From NCBI RefSeq assembly GCF_001513965.1, contig NZ_KQ948022.1:1-64000 (forward strand): DNA of 64,000 bases, written 5' to 3'. The DNA is from Streptomyces cellostaticus. Lineage in GTDB: Bacteria; Actinomycetota; Actinomycetes; Streptomycetales; Streptomycetaceae. Each line of letters opens with the position of its first letter. Positions within the stretch are counted from its first letter, which is position 1. Below, piece by piece: positions 53,958 to 61,933 of the stretch. The position numbers and the translations under genes were made by a program. A model generated the notes under the pieces. It was not told where the DNA came from and did no database searches. It saw nothing but the letters and a program-made list of their open reading frames with translations.

Positions 53958-55064
53958 TCAGGTGACCGCCGGGCCGGGCGCCAGGACGAGCAGGGTGGCG
54001 TCGTCGCGCACCTCGTAGTGCCGTTGCCCGAGGTCCCCCCACACGGCGCCGGCCAGTTCGGCGGAGGCCGTGTCCGCGAAGGCGGCCAGCCGCTCGGACA
54101 GCGGATAGAAGCCGCCGCAGGCGTCCCGGGCCTCCCAGACGCCGTCGGAGGCCAGCAGCAGGCGGTCGCCCGGCCCCAGCGGCACGGTGACCGCCTTCGG
54201 CGGATCGACGCCGACCAGTCCGAGGCCCAGCGGAGCGGCCCCCGCGACGGTCAGCTCCTCGGCCCGCCCGTCGTGCAGCAGCACCGGTGCCGGATGCCCG
54301 CAGGCGACCACCCGCACCGCACGCGCGTCGGCCGCGAACTCCAGCAGGACCGCCGTCGCGAACAACTCGCCGTGCCGCACACCCGCGGAGTCCACCGCCA
54401 GCCTGCGGTCCATCCGGGCCGCGACCGACTCCAGGTCCGGCTGGTCCAGCACCGCCTCCCGGAACGCGCCCAGCAGCGACACCACGGTCACGACCGCCGA
54501 CAGCCCGTGCCCCCGCACGTCCCCCATCACCGCGCGGACGCCGTACGGCCCCTCCCGCACATCGAAGAAGTCCCCGCCGACCAGCGTCCCGTCCTCGGCG
54601 GCCCGGTAGAAGCCCGCGCACCCGACCCGCCCGACGCGCTCCGGCAGCGGCGGCATCACGGCCCGCTGCACGGCCTCCCCGATCGCGCGCTCCGTGTCCA
54701 GCTGGGCGTCCCGGCGGCTGCGCACATAGGACACGAACACACTCAGCACGGCGACGAACACGATGGTGAGCAGATCGGTGTTGCCGGGCCGGTTCAGATG
54801 GGTGGCCGGCACGTTCAGCACCACGACGACCAGCGCGCCCAGGACGGCGGTGGCCAGCGGACCGTACGACAGGACGGCGAGCGGCGGGATCGCGCCCAGC
54901 AGGAATCCGAGATCGCGCGCGTCCGGAGTGGCGAGCGTGGCCACGGTCACCGCCACGAGCAGCAGCACCGGCAGCATCCGCACCCACCGCGGCGGTGGTG
55001 CGCCCCGCAGCCAGCCGCGCTCCTCCCGGTTCCCACGCGACGACCAGCCGCGCACCGATTTCAC
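53958..55064 (-). CDS. Membrane-anchored PP2C (SpoIIE-type) phosphatase
   Basis: 368 residues with a GTG or ATG start near 55064. Three or four membrane segments occupy residues 28-115 (MLPVLLLVAVTVATLA, LGFLLGAIPPLAVLSYG, AVLGALVVVVLNV, LLTIVFVAVLSVFVSYV). Then comes the PP2C domain: LVGGDFFDVRE, MGDVRGHGLSAVVTV (metal Asp residues), GHPAPVLL and LLLASDGVWEARDACG. It lacks the C-terminal anti-sigma-like HATPase domain of the phosphatase at 8.7-11 kb. It should dephosphorylate an anti-sigma antagonist at the membrane. Confidence 0.88.
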   Translation of the reverse strand: MKSVRGWSSRGNREERGWLRGAPPPRWVRMLPVLLLVAVTVATLATPDARDLGFLLGAIPPLAVLSYGPLATAVLGALVVVVLNVPATHLNRPGNTDLLTIVFVAVLSVFVSYVRSRRDAQLDTERAIGEAVQRAVMPPLPERVGRVGCAGFYRAAEDGTLVGGDFFDVREGPYGVRAVMGDVRGHGLSAVVTVVSLLGAFREAVLDQPDLESVAARMDRRLAVDSAGVRHGELFATAVLLEFAADARAVRVVACGHPAPVLLHDGRAEELTVAGAAPLGLGLVGVDPPKAVTVPLGPGDRLLLASDGVWEARDACGGFYPLSERLAAFADTASAELAGAVWGDLGQRHYEVRDDATLLVLAPGPAVT

Positions 55065-55213
55065 ACCCCCACGCTACGCCGCGACCGGGAGCGCAGCCTC
55101 CTCCCCGCCCCGGCTCCGGGCCTCCGTGCGCGCACCCCGAAAACCGGTCGACGCCGGTGTGCCCGTCCGCCTAGCGTGTGTGCCACGCCCGAGACGGACG
55201 GAAGGAGGCGAGC

Positions 55214-55273
55214 ATGCAGTCCACCATCAGCCAGTGCTCCCCCCTCCCCGTTCCGCGGGCGTGCCACGTCTGA
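55214..55273 (+). CDS. Candidate 19-residue leader peptide upstream of a GNAT gene
   Basis: ATG at 55214 with a near-perfect GGAAGGAGG site 5-7 bases upstream; it reads MQSTISQCSPLPVPRACHV and stops at 55273, 44 bases before the acetyltransferase start. It has two Cys and several Pro residues. It is too short for normal gene calling. Strength of the ribosome site suggests that it is translated, as a leader or attenuator-like ORF; function is not known. Confidence 0.55.
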   Translation: MQSTISQCSPLPVPRACHV

Positions 55274-55317
55274 CCCGACCGGGAGCGCTCCACGCAGCAC
55301 GCATCCCGGAGGAATCC

Positions 55318-56226
55318 ATGACCGGTCTGGTCATCCGCACGCTCGACGAGAGCAGTGCTCACCTTTTCGACGCCCTGCCCGACCCGCTGGGCCTGGGCGA
55401 GCGGCACCGGCAGACCCGGTTCCGCCCCGACTGGAAGCGGGTCGCCCTGCGCGACGGCCGGGTCGTGGCCCGCGCCGCCTGGTGGGCCCGGCCCGAGGAC
55501 CCCGAGCCGCTCCTCGTCAACTGGTTCGACGTGGCCGAGGGCGAGGCGGAGGCCGGAGCCGAACTCCTGCGCACGGCGCCCTGGCACCCCGAGGAACTCG
55601 AGCTCGACCTGCCCGCCGGCTGGCGTGACGTCTCCGGCCTGCCGGCCGCCGTCGGCACCCGCACCGCCGCCGCCCGCAAGGCCGGATACGAACCGCTGGT
55701 GGAACGCTTCCTGTACCGCTGGACCCCGGACCACGGCCTGCCCGAGCGCCCGGGACGCCTCACCTTCTCCACCGAGCCGGACGACACCGTCTTCTTCGAC
55801 GCCCTGCGCCGCATCCACTCCGTCACCCTGGACGCCCACGCCCGCCGGGCCATCGAGCACGGCGGAGTGGACCAGGCGGCCCAGGAGGAGCTCGACGTCT
55901 TCCGCTGGTTCCCGTCACCGCGCGCATGGTGGCAGCTCGCCCGCACGCCCGGGGGCGAGATCGCCGGCATCCACATCCCCGCCCGCAACCCGTCCGGACC
56001 GTGCGTCGGCTTCATCGGCGTCCTGCCGGAACACCGCGGCCACGGCTACGCCTACGATCTCCTCGCCGAGTGCACCCACTTCCTCGCCGAACGCGGCGCC
56101 GAGTTCATCGCCGGCGCCACCGACCAGGGCAACTTCCCGATGGCCGCGCACTTCACCCGGGCCGGATACCCCGTCGTACGGGAGCGCGTCACCTTCTGGG
56201 CCGACCGCGTTGTCAGTGCCGGGTGA
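55318..56226 (+). CDS. GNAT-family N-acetyltransferase
   Basis: 302 residues, ATG 55318 with CGGAGGAAT upstream. Two-domain GNAT: a divergent N-terminal half (LVIRTLDESSAHLFDALPDP, DWKRVALRDGRVVARAAWW) and a C-terminal acetyl-CoA-binding fold with VGFIGVLPEHRGHGYAYDLLAE (the R/Q-x-x-G-x-G/A P-loop) and FIAGATDQGNFPMAAHFTRAGYPVV. The acceptor is not known. It is preceded by a short leader ORF. It is followed 44 bases later by a small unknown gene in the same direction, so they may share a transcript. Confidence 0.85.
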   Translation: MTGLVIRTLDESSAHLFDALPDPLGLGERHRQTRFRPDWKRVALRDGRVVARAAWWARPEDPEPLLVNWFDVAEGEAEAGAELLRTAPWHPEELELDLPAGWRDVSGLPAAVGTRTAAARKAGYEPLVERFLYRWTPDHGLPERPGRLTFSTEPDDTVFFDALRRIHSVTLDAHARRAIEHGGVDQAAQEELDVFRWFPSPRAWWQLARTPGGEIAGIHIPARNPSGPCVGFIGVLPEHRGHGYAYDLLAECTHFLAERGAEFIAGATDQGNFPMAAHFTRAGYPVVRERVTFWADRVVSAG

Positions 56227-56270
56227 CATGCTGAAGGGGTGATCGACGGCGGCGGAACGGGGGAGGGGCC

Positions 56271-56591
56271 ATGGGCTTCGACGGCGAGGTGTGGCGGGTG
56301 CGCGCCGGGAAGGACCCCGTCGGCGAGATCCTGATCGACGAGGCCGACTTCCCCTGGCTGTCGGGGAGGTTCACCGCGGGCCCCGGCTTCGCCGCCGTAC
56401 GGGACCTCTTCGCCCGTGAGCTCGCGCTCATGGAGGAGGAGAGCTGGGAGGACTGGGAGTCCGCGTACGACGAGATACGGCGCCGTGTCGAAATGTCCTC
56501 GCCGGACGGCCCGGTCCCCGAGTTCCTGCTGCACATCGAGGGGGAGCGGGCGTGGTTCCGGTGGAGCGACGAGCCGTTCGAGGACGCCTAG
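56271..56591 (+). CDS. Conserved small acidic protein of unknown function
   Basis: 106 residues, ATG at 56271 preceded by GGGGGAGGGG. Acidic (ELALMEEESWEDWESAYDEI) with a WFRWSDEPFEDA end. No signal peptide or membrane helix. Reads as a compact alpha/beta protein conserved in actinobacteria; function not recognised. It lies just 44 bases after the acetyltransferase in the same direction and convergent with a Gfo/Idh oxidoreductase. Confidence 0.75.
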   Translation: MGFDGEVWRVRAGKDPVGEILIDEADFPWLSGRFTAGPGFAAVRDLFARELALMEEESWEDWESAYDEIRRRVEMSSPDGPVPEFLLHIEGERAWFRWSDEPFEDA

Positions 56592-56612
56592 CCGGCCCGG
56601 GCGGCGGTGGGG

Positions 56613-57503
56613 CTAGTCGGACGGGCTCCCGGTCAACCGGGCCTGGGCCGCCGCCAGGATCTCGGTGACCCGTACACCGAACGCGGCGTCGCAGGCGTGC
56701 GGGCGGCCGGTGCGCGCCGCGGTCGCCAGGGCGTCCGCGGCGCGGCCGAGGGCGGGGACCGCGCCCTCGGAACTGCCCGGGAGCACCGACACCCCGGCCT
56801 CGCCCCGCAGCTCGACGTCGGCCCCGGCCGCCGCGGGCGGCGCCGTCAGGCTCAGCGTGAGCGTGCTCGACGCCCCGGTGGCATGGTCGAGGACCAGATG
56901 CACGGTGTCCGAGGGGCCGTACGCCGCCGCCAGGACCTGCCGTACGTCACCGAGGACCGGCAGGAGGACCGACAGCGCGTGCGGCCCGACGTCCCACAGC
57001 GCGCCCTTCTCCCGCCGCCACGGCGAGGCCGCGAACGGGCTGTCGCTCGTGAACACCGCCCCGAGCCACTGCGCCCGCGCCGTGAACCAGCCCGCCACGG
57101 CGGCCTGTTCGTCGATCCAGGCCTCCGGCTCCTTCTGGAAGCGGGCGGTGAAGAACACCACCGAGGCCACCTGGGCCCGTTCAGCCGCCTCGGCGACGGC
57201 CCGCGCCTCGGCGACCCCCACCGCCAGGGGCTTGTCCAGCAACAGATGACGGCCGGCCCGCGCCGCCCGCACCGCCAACTCGGCCTGCACGGAAGGCGGC
57301 AGCGCCACCGCCACCGCGTCCACGTCGGCCAGCAGCGCGTCCACGTCGTCGTAGGCCCGGACGCCGTACTGCTCCGCCAGCGCGGTCGCCGCCTGCGGGC
57401 GGCGGCCCCACACCCCGGTGAAGTCCAGGCCGGTGTGCCCGGCGAGGGCGGGAGCGTAGGCCGCCCGGGCCCACGGGCCCGTTCCGAGCAGTCCGATGCG
57501 CAT
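56613..57503 (-). CDS. Gfo/Idh/MocA-family oxidoreductase
   Basis: 296 residues, ATG 57503 with GGAGAAGGGAA upstream. Rossmann NAD(P) site at the very start, RIGLLGTGPWARAAY, and the family EKP equivalent LLLDKPLAVGV at about residue 90. The C-terminal oxidoreductase domain contains GALWDVGPHALSVLLPVLG, the conserved His and Asp. Likely substrate is a sugar or cyclitol. It starts 35 bases downstream of the ATP-grasp gene in the same direction, so a shared transcript is possible, but there is no biochemical reason to place it in the RiPP pathway. Confidence 0.88.
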   Translation of the reverse strand: MRIGLLGTGPWARAAYAPALAGHTGLDFTGVWGRRPQAATALAEQYGVRAYDDVDALLADVDAVAVALPPSVQAELAVRAARAGRHLLLDKPLAVGVAEARAVAEAAERAQVASVVFFTARFQKEPEAWIDEQAAVAGWFTARAQWLGAVFTSDSPFAASPWRREKGALWDVGPHALSVLLPVLGDVRQVLAAAYGPSDTVHLVLDHATGASSTLTLSLTAPPAAAGADVELRGEAGVSVLPGSSEGAVPALGRAADALATAARTGRPHACDAAFGVRVTEILAAAQARLTGSPSD

Positions 57504-57538
57504 GTCGCGTTCCCTTCTCCGAACCGGAGGCCGCAGCC

Positions 57539-58522
57539 TCACGATGCCGTGTTCCGGTCGCCGTTGTCGTACGGCTGCGCCGTCTTCCCGTCCCCCGCCA
57601 GCCACCGGGCGATGGTCTCGGCGATCGGCAGGCCGGTGTCCATCTCCACGAAGCCGAACTGGCCCGACTGGTTGCACTCCAGGAACCACCAGATTCCATC
57701 CGTGTCCTCCGCGAAGTCGAAGGCGCCGTAGGCCAGTTCGGCGTCCGTCATATAGCGGTGGACGGCCTCGGCGACGCGCGGGGGCACCTGCGCCGGGAGC
57801 CAGGGGGAGACGGACGGGGCGAAGCGGACGTCCACGTCGTCGGGGTGGGCGTCCGGGTCGGCCGGTTTGCGCGCGGCCAGCAGCCGGTCGCCGACGACCG
57901 TGAGCCGGATGTCGGCCCGTTTGGGGATCCGGCGCTGCAACAGGGTCGGGCCGAAGGCGACGGCGGCGAAGTCGGCGTCCGGCGCGACCCGGCTGGTGGG
58001 CACCGCCCGCGGCGGCTCCTGCGGATGGGCGCCGGAGACGGGCTTGACCACCAGGTCCGGGAAGCGGTCGGCGAACTCCCGGGCCGCCTGCGGAAACGTC
58101 GTGATCAGCGTGGCCGGCACCGCGAGCCCGCTGTCCTGGGCGAGCCGCAGCTGCCAGGGCTTGTGGCGGGCACGGCGGGCCGCGTCCGGGTGGTTCATCC
58201 AGCGTGCGTCCGTACAACGCAGCATGCCGTACAGCGCCTGGGACGACTCCTCCGTCAGCCAGGCCGAGGGCTGGGCGGCACGGGCGGCAGGCTCTCCCGG
58301 CCTGCGCACCCAGATGGAGCGCAGGCCGTTCATGCTCACCAGGCGCCCGCCGACGGACAGGTGCCCGCGGCTGGCGCCCTGCACGTACTCGCCCGACAGG
58401 GCCACTCCGTTGGTGAGGTCGGCGGGGTCGAGCCGGACCACGGGCACGCCCGCCTCGCCCAGCCGGAGGACCACCATGTCCGCCGTCACGTCCTCTTCAC
58501 TGGTCACGATGAGCACGGTCAT
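57539..58522 (-). CDS. ATP-grasp ribosomal peptide maturase (graspetide ligase, SAV_5884 type)
   Basis: 327 residues, ATG 58522. ATP-grasp fold of the MvdD/TgmB group: N-terminal LIVTSEEDVTADMVVLRLGE, the recognition region LRSIWVRRPGEPAARAAQPSAWL, ATP site LITTFPQAAREFADRF/ LVVKPVSG, PTLLQRRIPKRADIRLTVVG, and the C-terminal metal/ATP residues in AYGAFDFAEDTDGIWWFLECNQSGQF. It makes macrolactone or macrolactam bonds between acidic side chains and Ser/Thr/Lys of a precursor peptide. The precursor is encoded 17 bases upstream; the GGAAG abuts the ATG, so translation is probably coupled to it. Confidence 0.9.
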   Translation of the reverse strand: MTVLIVTSEEDVTADMVVLRLGEAGVPVVRLDPADLTNGVALSGEYVQGASRGHLSVGGRLVSMNGLRSIWVRRPGEPAARAAQPSAWLTEESSQALYGMLRCTDARWMNHPDAARRARHKPWQLRLAQDSGLAVPATLITTFPQAAREFADRFPDLVVKPVSGAHPQEPPRAVPTSRVAPDADFAAVAFGPTLLQRRIPKRADIRLTVVGDRLLAARKPADPDAHPDDVDVRFAPSVSPWLPAQVPPRVAEAVHRYMTDAELAYGAFDFAEDTDGIWWFLECNQSGQFGFVEMDTGLPIAETIARWLAGDGKTAQPYDNGDRNTAS

Positions 58523-58539
58523 CTTCCGTAGGCCCGCGG

Positions 58540-58731
58540 TCAGTCGTCGAAGTGCGTCTTGGACCCGGCCGTGGAGGTCGTTGTCCCCAGTGCCCTCAGG
58601 GTCGCGTGGTCGGTGGCGGCGATCCGGCCGTCCGGGAGGACGTTCAACTGCAGTCCGGAGTCGTACGCGTACGGAGTGGTGACGTCCAACTGCACAGCGG
58701 GGCGCGCGTAGTTGAGCGTGAACGGTTGCAT
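58540..58731 (-). CDS. Graspetide-type RiPP precursor peptide
   Basis: 63 residues; ATG 58731 preceded by GGGAGAG. It belongs to the putative ATP-grasp target (GRASP_targ) type: leader MQPFTLNYARPAVQLDVTTPY, conserved LNVLPDGRIAATDHATLRAL, and a C-terminal core TTTSTAGSKTHFDD. The core has five Thr, two Ser and one Lys as acceptors but only two acidic residues, both at the C-terminus, so at most two side-chain crosslinks can form there. No protease or exporter gene is adjacent. The GRASP family name is from memory. Confidence 0.88.
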   Translation of the reverse strand: MQPFTLNYARPAVQLDVTTPYAYDSGLQLNVLPDGRIAATDHATLRALGTTTSTAGSKTHFDD

Positions 58732-58790
58732 GGTCTCTCCCTGATTCGGCTTTCACGTCCTTATACGAATCGAACGGGTGATTGGTTTCC

Positions 58791-58803
58791 TTACGCTCCG
58801 TAA
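58791..58803. promoter_or_regulatory. Inverted repeat upstream of the graspetide precursor
   Basis: TTACG-CTC-CGTAA, perfect 5-bp arms, 60 bases upstream of the precursor start in a noticeably AT-rich patch. On the minus strand a TATAAG (58760-58765) could be a -10 element downstream of it; no TTGACA-like -35 is found at 17 bases. Could be an operator for the RiPP genes. Confidence 0.4.
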
Positions 58804-58887
58804 TCATGGTCTGGAGCGGGGGCGTTGGGGGCGTCGGGTAATAGGACGCCGATGGAGGCTGCGAGGCTGCGCCGTGGCGCCGCCGAT

Positions 58888-59754
58888 TCATCCCGCGAGG
58901 GCGTCGCGGGCCGCGGCGAGGGCCTGCCCGGCATAGCCGCGGCCGAAGAGCACCGCATGCACCAGGAGCGGGAAGAGCTGGTGCAGGCCGATGCGCCGCT
59001 GCCAGCCCTCGGCCAGCGGCGCCGCTTCGCGGTATCCGGCCAGCACCCGGTCCACGTGGGGGCAGCCGAACAGCTGGAGCATCGCCAGGTCGGTCTCCCG
59101 GTGCCCGCCGTGCGCGGCCGGGTCGATGAGCCGGACCTCCCCGTCGGCGCCCCACAGCACGTTGCCGTTCCACAGGTCGCCGTGCAGCCGCGCGGGCGGC
59201 TCGGCCGGACCGGCGAGATCAGGCAGCCGCTCGCAGACCCGCTCGATCACCGTGGCCTCACCGGGCCGCACGGTGCCGGCGTCGACGGCGCCGCGCAGGT
59301 ACGGCAGTACGCGGTGCTCGGCGTACCAGTGCGGCCAGTCGGTTCCCGGTGCGTTGCGCATGGGTGCGAGGCCGATGTACGCCTCCTCGGGCCCGCCGGG
59401 CGGCGGCGCGCCGAAGGCGGGTGCTCCGGCGGCGTGCAGGGCCGCCAGGGCATGGCCGAAACGCAGTGCCGCCGCGCCGTCGGGATGCCCGGTCGGCACG
59501 CGCTCGGTGACCATCCACCGCTCGTCGTGGCCGAGCACCGCCGGCACCCGGACCGCGTCCGCCGCGCCGAGCCAGTACAGCCCGGCCACCTCCGCGCGTA
59601 CGGCGCCGGGAGCGTCGCCGCGCTTGACCATCACCACCGTCCCGCCCTCGAGCGTCACTTCGGCGGGCGAGGCGGACGCCGCCCGCGACCCCGTGACCCG
59701 GCGCCCGGTGAGCCGGGACGCCGCCTGTCCTGGATCTTCGCCTCGGTTGACCAC
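58888..59754 (-). CDS. Fructosamine kinase family protein
   Basis: 288 residues, GTG at 59754. Aminoglycoside phosphotransferase-like fold: LEGGTVVMVKRGDAPGAVRAE (nucleotide-binding Lys), RLHGDLWNGNVLWG (catalytic Asp) and VRLIDPAAHGGHRETDLAM (Mg-binding Asp). Fructosamine kinases phosphorylate ketoamines to start deglycation of proteins. The complete C-terminal helices end with ARDALAG. It points away from the RiPP genes toward them on the same strand, 156 bases from the precursor, but there is no obvious link. Confidence 0.88.
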   Translation of the reverse strand: MVNRGEDPGQAASRLTGRRVTGSRAASASPAEVTLEGGTVVMVKRGDAPGAVRAEVAGLYWLGAADAVRVPAVLGHDERWMVTERVPTGHPDGAAALRFGHALAALHAAGAPAFGAPPPGGPEEAYIGLAPMRNAPGTDWPHWYAEHRVLPYLRGAVDAGTVRPGEATVIERVCERLPDLAGPAEPPARLHGDLWNGNVLWGADGEVRLIDPAAHGGHRETDLAMLQLFGCPHVDRVLAGYREAAPLAEGWQRRIGLHQLFPLLVHAVLFGRGYAGQALAAARDALAG

Positions 59755-59942
59755 GGCCCCAGCGTACGACCGGCACCTGAGGCTCTTCTGAGGGAACTTC
59801 GACCGTTGATACGACTGTTTTCAGCCAAACCCAGGCAGTAACTACCCGTGTTGACTTCGTACGACTAGCGTGAGGGCGCCGCATCGCCACACCAGGGGCA
59901 CAGGGCCCTCTCGGGACTAGCGCGCGGCGGAGGGTTTCCCCT

Positions 59943-60653
59943 TTGACCACAGCATCCGTGCTGATGGCCGACGTCTTCGAGGTTCAGCCCTACACCTCCC
60001 ACTGCGAAGTCATCTTCGGCGAGGGTGCACACGCTGTCATCGGCGTGTCCCCGGGCAACAGCTACTTTTCCGCCCAACGCCTGCACGACCTCGCCCGCTG
60101 GGGGCTGGACCACTTCGAAAGGGTCGATTTCGTCTACACCGACCTGTACGTGGCCGAGATGTACGAGGCGTCCGGCTACGCGCCGGACGAGGCCCGCCGC
60201 AAGGCCGTGAAGAACCTGCGGGGCGTGCGCGCGAAGGTCCGCGACGCGGTCTGCGCGACCGACCCGGAGGGCAAGCGGCTCGACTGGCAGCCGATGTCGG
60301 CCTTCCGTACCAACCCCGCCTACCAGGAGATCCACCGGCAGCTGAAGAACCGGCTGCAGGCGGACGGCGACTTCCGGGCCGTCTGCAACGCCCTGGTGAG
60401 CCGCTTCCTGGCGGCCCGCGGCGAGGCGGCGAGCGAAGAGCAGCGCACCGTGTGCCTGGAGTACGTGTGCGCCGAGGCCCCGCTCTTCCTCGACACCCCC
60501 GCCATCCTCAAGGTTCCGTCCTCGCTCAACTGCTACCACCAACTGCTGCCGATGGCCGAGCTGTTGTACTCCCGTGGCGCCGGTCTGCGCGCCTCCCGCA
60601 ACCAGGGCCACGCCATCGTGACGCCCGCCGCCCCCGAAGGAGCCGCGGCATGA
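59943..60653 (+). CDS. Cyclodipeptide synthase (tRNA-dependent, NYH type)
   Basis: 236 residues. TTG start at 59943, with GGAGGG 9 bases upstream; GTG 59958 and ATG 59964 are alternatives. Catalytic Ser36 in VIGVSPGNSYFS, Asn39, Tyr174 and Glu178 in CLEYVCAEAPLFLD, and Tyr198-His199 in LNCYHQLLPM. These match Ser37, Asn40, Tyr178, Glu182, Tyr202 and His203 of AlbC with constant offsets, placing the enzyme in the NYH subfamily. It takes two aminoacyl-tRNAs and forms a cyclic dipeptide. Its stop overlaps the start of a CYP121-like P450 by four bases. The dipeptide cannot be named from sequence alone. Confidence 0.93.
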   Translation: MTTASVLMADVFEVQPYTSHCEVIFGEGAHAVIGVSPGNSYFSAQRLHDLARWGLDHFERVDFVYTDLYVAEMYEASGYAPDEARRKAVKNLRGVRAKVRDAVCATDPEGKRLDWQPMSAFRTNPAYQEIHRQLKNRLQADGDFRAVCNALVSRFLAARGEAASEEQRTVCLEYVCAEAPLFLDTPAILKVPSSLNCYHQLLPMAELLYSRGAGLRASRNQGHAIVTPAAPEGAAA

Positions 60654-61858
60654 CCACCGCCCCCGACTTCCGCACCGACCCACCCCTGCTGGACTTCCCC
60701 TTCTCCTGGGACGGCACCCGCGTTCCTGCCGAGATCGAGGACCTGCGCGCCGCCACCCCCGTACGGCGCGTGCGGACCATCGCCGGCGACGAGGCCTGGC
60801 TGGTCTCCTCCTATGAGCTGTGCCAGCAGGTCCTGAAGGACGACCGTTTCTCCCTCAAGGACACCTCCGCGCCCGGCGTGCCGCGCCAGTACGCGCTCAC
60901 GATCCCGCCCGAGGTCGTGAACAACATGGGCAACATCACCGGGGCGGGGCTGCGCCGGGCGGTGATGAAGGCGCTCAACCCCAAGGCGCCCGGCCTGACG
61001 GACTGGCTGCGCGCCGAGGCCCACCGTCTGGTCGACCTGATGGAGGCCGACGGCCCGACGGCGGATCTGCGCGGGGCGTTCTGCGAGCCGTACTCGGCGG
61101 GCATGCACTGCCGCATGCTCGGCATCCCGCAGACCGAGGCCCCGGCCTTCCTGCGCAGCCTCGACATCGCCTTCATGAACGCGCCGTGCCCGGTCACCGG
61201 CGCGAAGATCAACTGGGACCGGGACATCGCCCGGATGTCCGCCCTGCTGGACGACCCGGCCACCCACGGCCTGATGGGCGAACTCGCCGCCCTGCGCGAC
61301 GATCCCGAGTACGCCCACCTGAGCGACGAGATGCTGGCCACCGTCGGCGTCACCATGTTCGGCGCCGGCACCATCTCCACCTCGGGCTTCCTCGCCATGG
61401 CCCTGGTCTACCTGCTCACCCACCCCATCGCACGGGACCTGCTCCGGGACCGCCCCGACCTGACCGGACCGGGCGTGGAGGAACTGCTGCGGGTGAACCT
61501 CTCCATCGGCGACGCCCTGCCGCGCCTCGCCCTGGAGGACGTCCGGCTCGGCGACGTGGAGGTCCGCACGGGCGAACTGGTCCTGGTCCTGGTGGAGGGC
61601 GCGAACCTCGACCCGGAGAAGTTCCCCGACCCGCACCGCTTCGACGTCCACCGTGACAACACCGCCGACCACCTCTCCTTCGGCGGCGGCGCCCACTACT
61701 GCCCCGCGACCGCCCTGGGCCGCGTGCATGCCCGGATCGCCCTGGAGGTCCTGCTCGACCGCCTGCCGGACCTCGCGCTCGCCGTGCCGCCCGGCCAACT
61801 GGTGTGGCGCACCGGGTTCATGAAGCGGATCCCCGAACGGCTGCCGGTGACCTGGTAG
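60650..61858 (+). CDS. CYP121-like cytochrome P450 acting on the cyclodipeptide
   Basis: 402 residues, ATG overlapping the synthase stop (ATGA). Strong, nearly ungapped resemblance to Mycobacterium tuberculosis CYP121 (mycocyclosin synthase): ALTIPPEVVNNMGNI, AKINWDRDIA, FGAGTIST, GVEELLRVNLS, and the end WRTGFMKRIPERLPV. The heme ligand is Cys351 in FGGGAHYCPATALGR, 51 residues from the C-terminus, as in CYP121. Residues lining the CYP121 pocket are mostly kept (Thr84, Val89, Val90, Asn92, Phe175, Trp189, Thr235, Ala239, Ser243), but Gln385 and Arg386 have become Met391 and Lys392. Likely chemistry: C-C or other oxidative coupling of an aromatic cyclodipeptide (inference). Confidence 0.93.
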   Translation: MTTAPDFRTDPPLLDFPFSWDGTRVPAEIEDLRAATPVRRVRTIAGDEAWLVSSYELCQQVLKDDRFSLKDTSAPGVPRQYALTIPPEVVNNMGNITGAGLRRAVMKALNPKAPGLTDWLRAEAHRLVDLMEADGPTADLRGAFCEPYSAGMHCRMLGIPQTEAPAFLRSLDIAFMNAPCPVTGAKINWDRDIARMSALLDDPATHGLMGELAALRDDPEYAHLSDEMLATVGVTMFGAGTISTSGFLAMALVYLLTHPIARDLLRDRPDLTGPGVEELLRVNLSIGDALPRLALEDVRLGDVEVRTGELVLVLVEGANLDPEKFPDPHRFDVHRDNTADHLSFGGGAHYCPATALGRVHARIALEVLLDRLPDLALAVPPGQLVWRTGFMKRIPERLPVTW

Positions 61859-61933
61859 CCCGAAGGCGCTCCGTACGTCCGTACGGCGTCCCGGCCCGGC
61901 ACCCCGGGCGGGGACGCCGACGTACGAAAGCCC

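Noticed and set aside
56613..57503. Gfo/Idh oxidoreductase as a RiPP tailoring enzyme
   Set aside because: Adjacent only by 35 bases; the fold is a generic sugar oxidoreductase and not known in graspetide pathways.
59755..59942. A complete sigma-70-like promoter before the CDPS gene
   Set aside because: A TTGACT is present at about 59854, but no -10 at a valid spacing was found.
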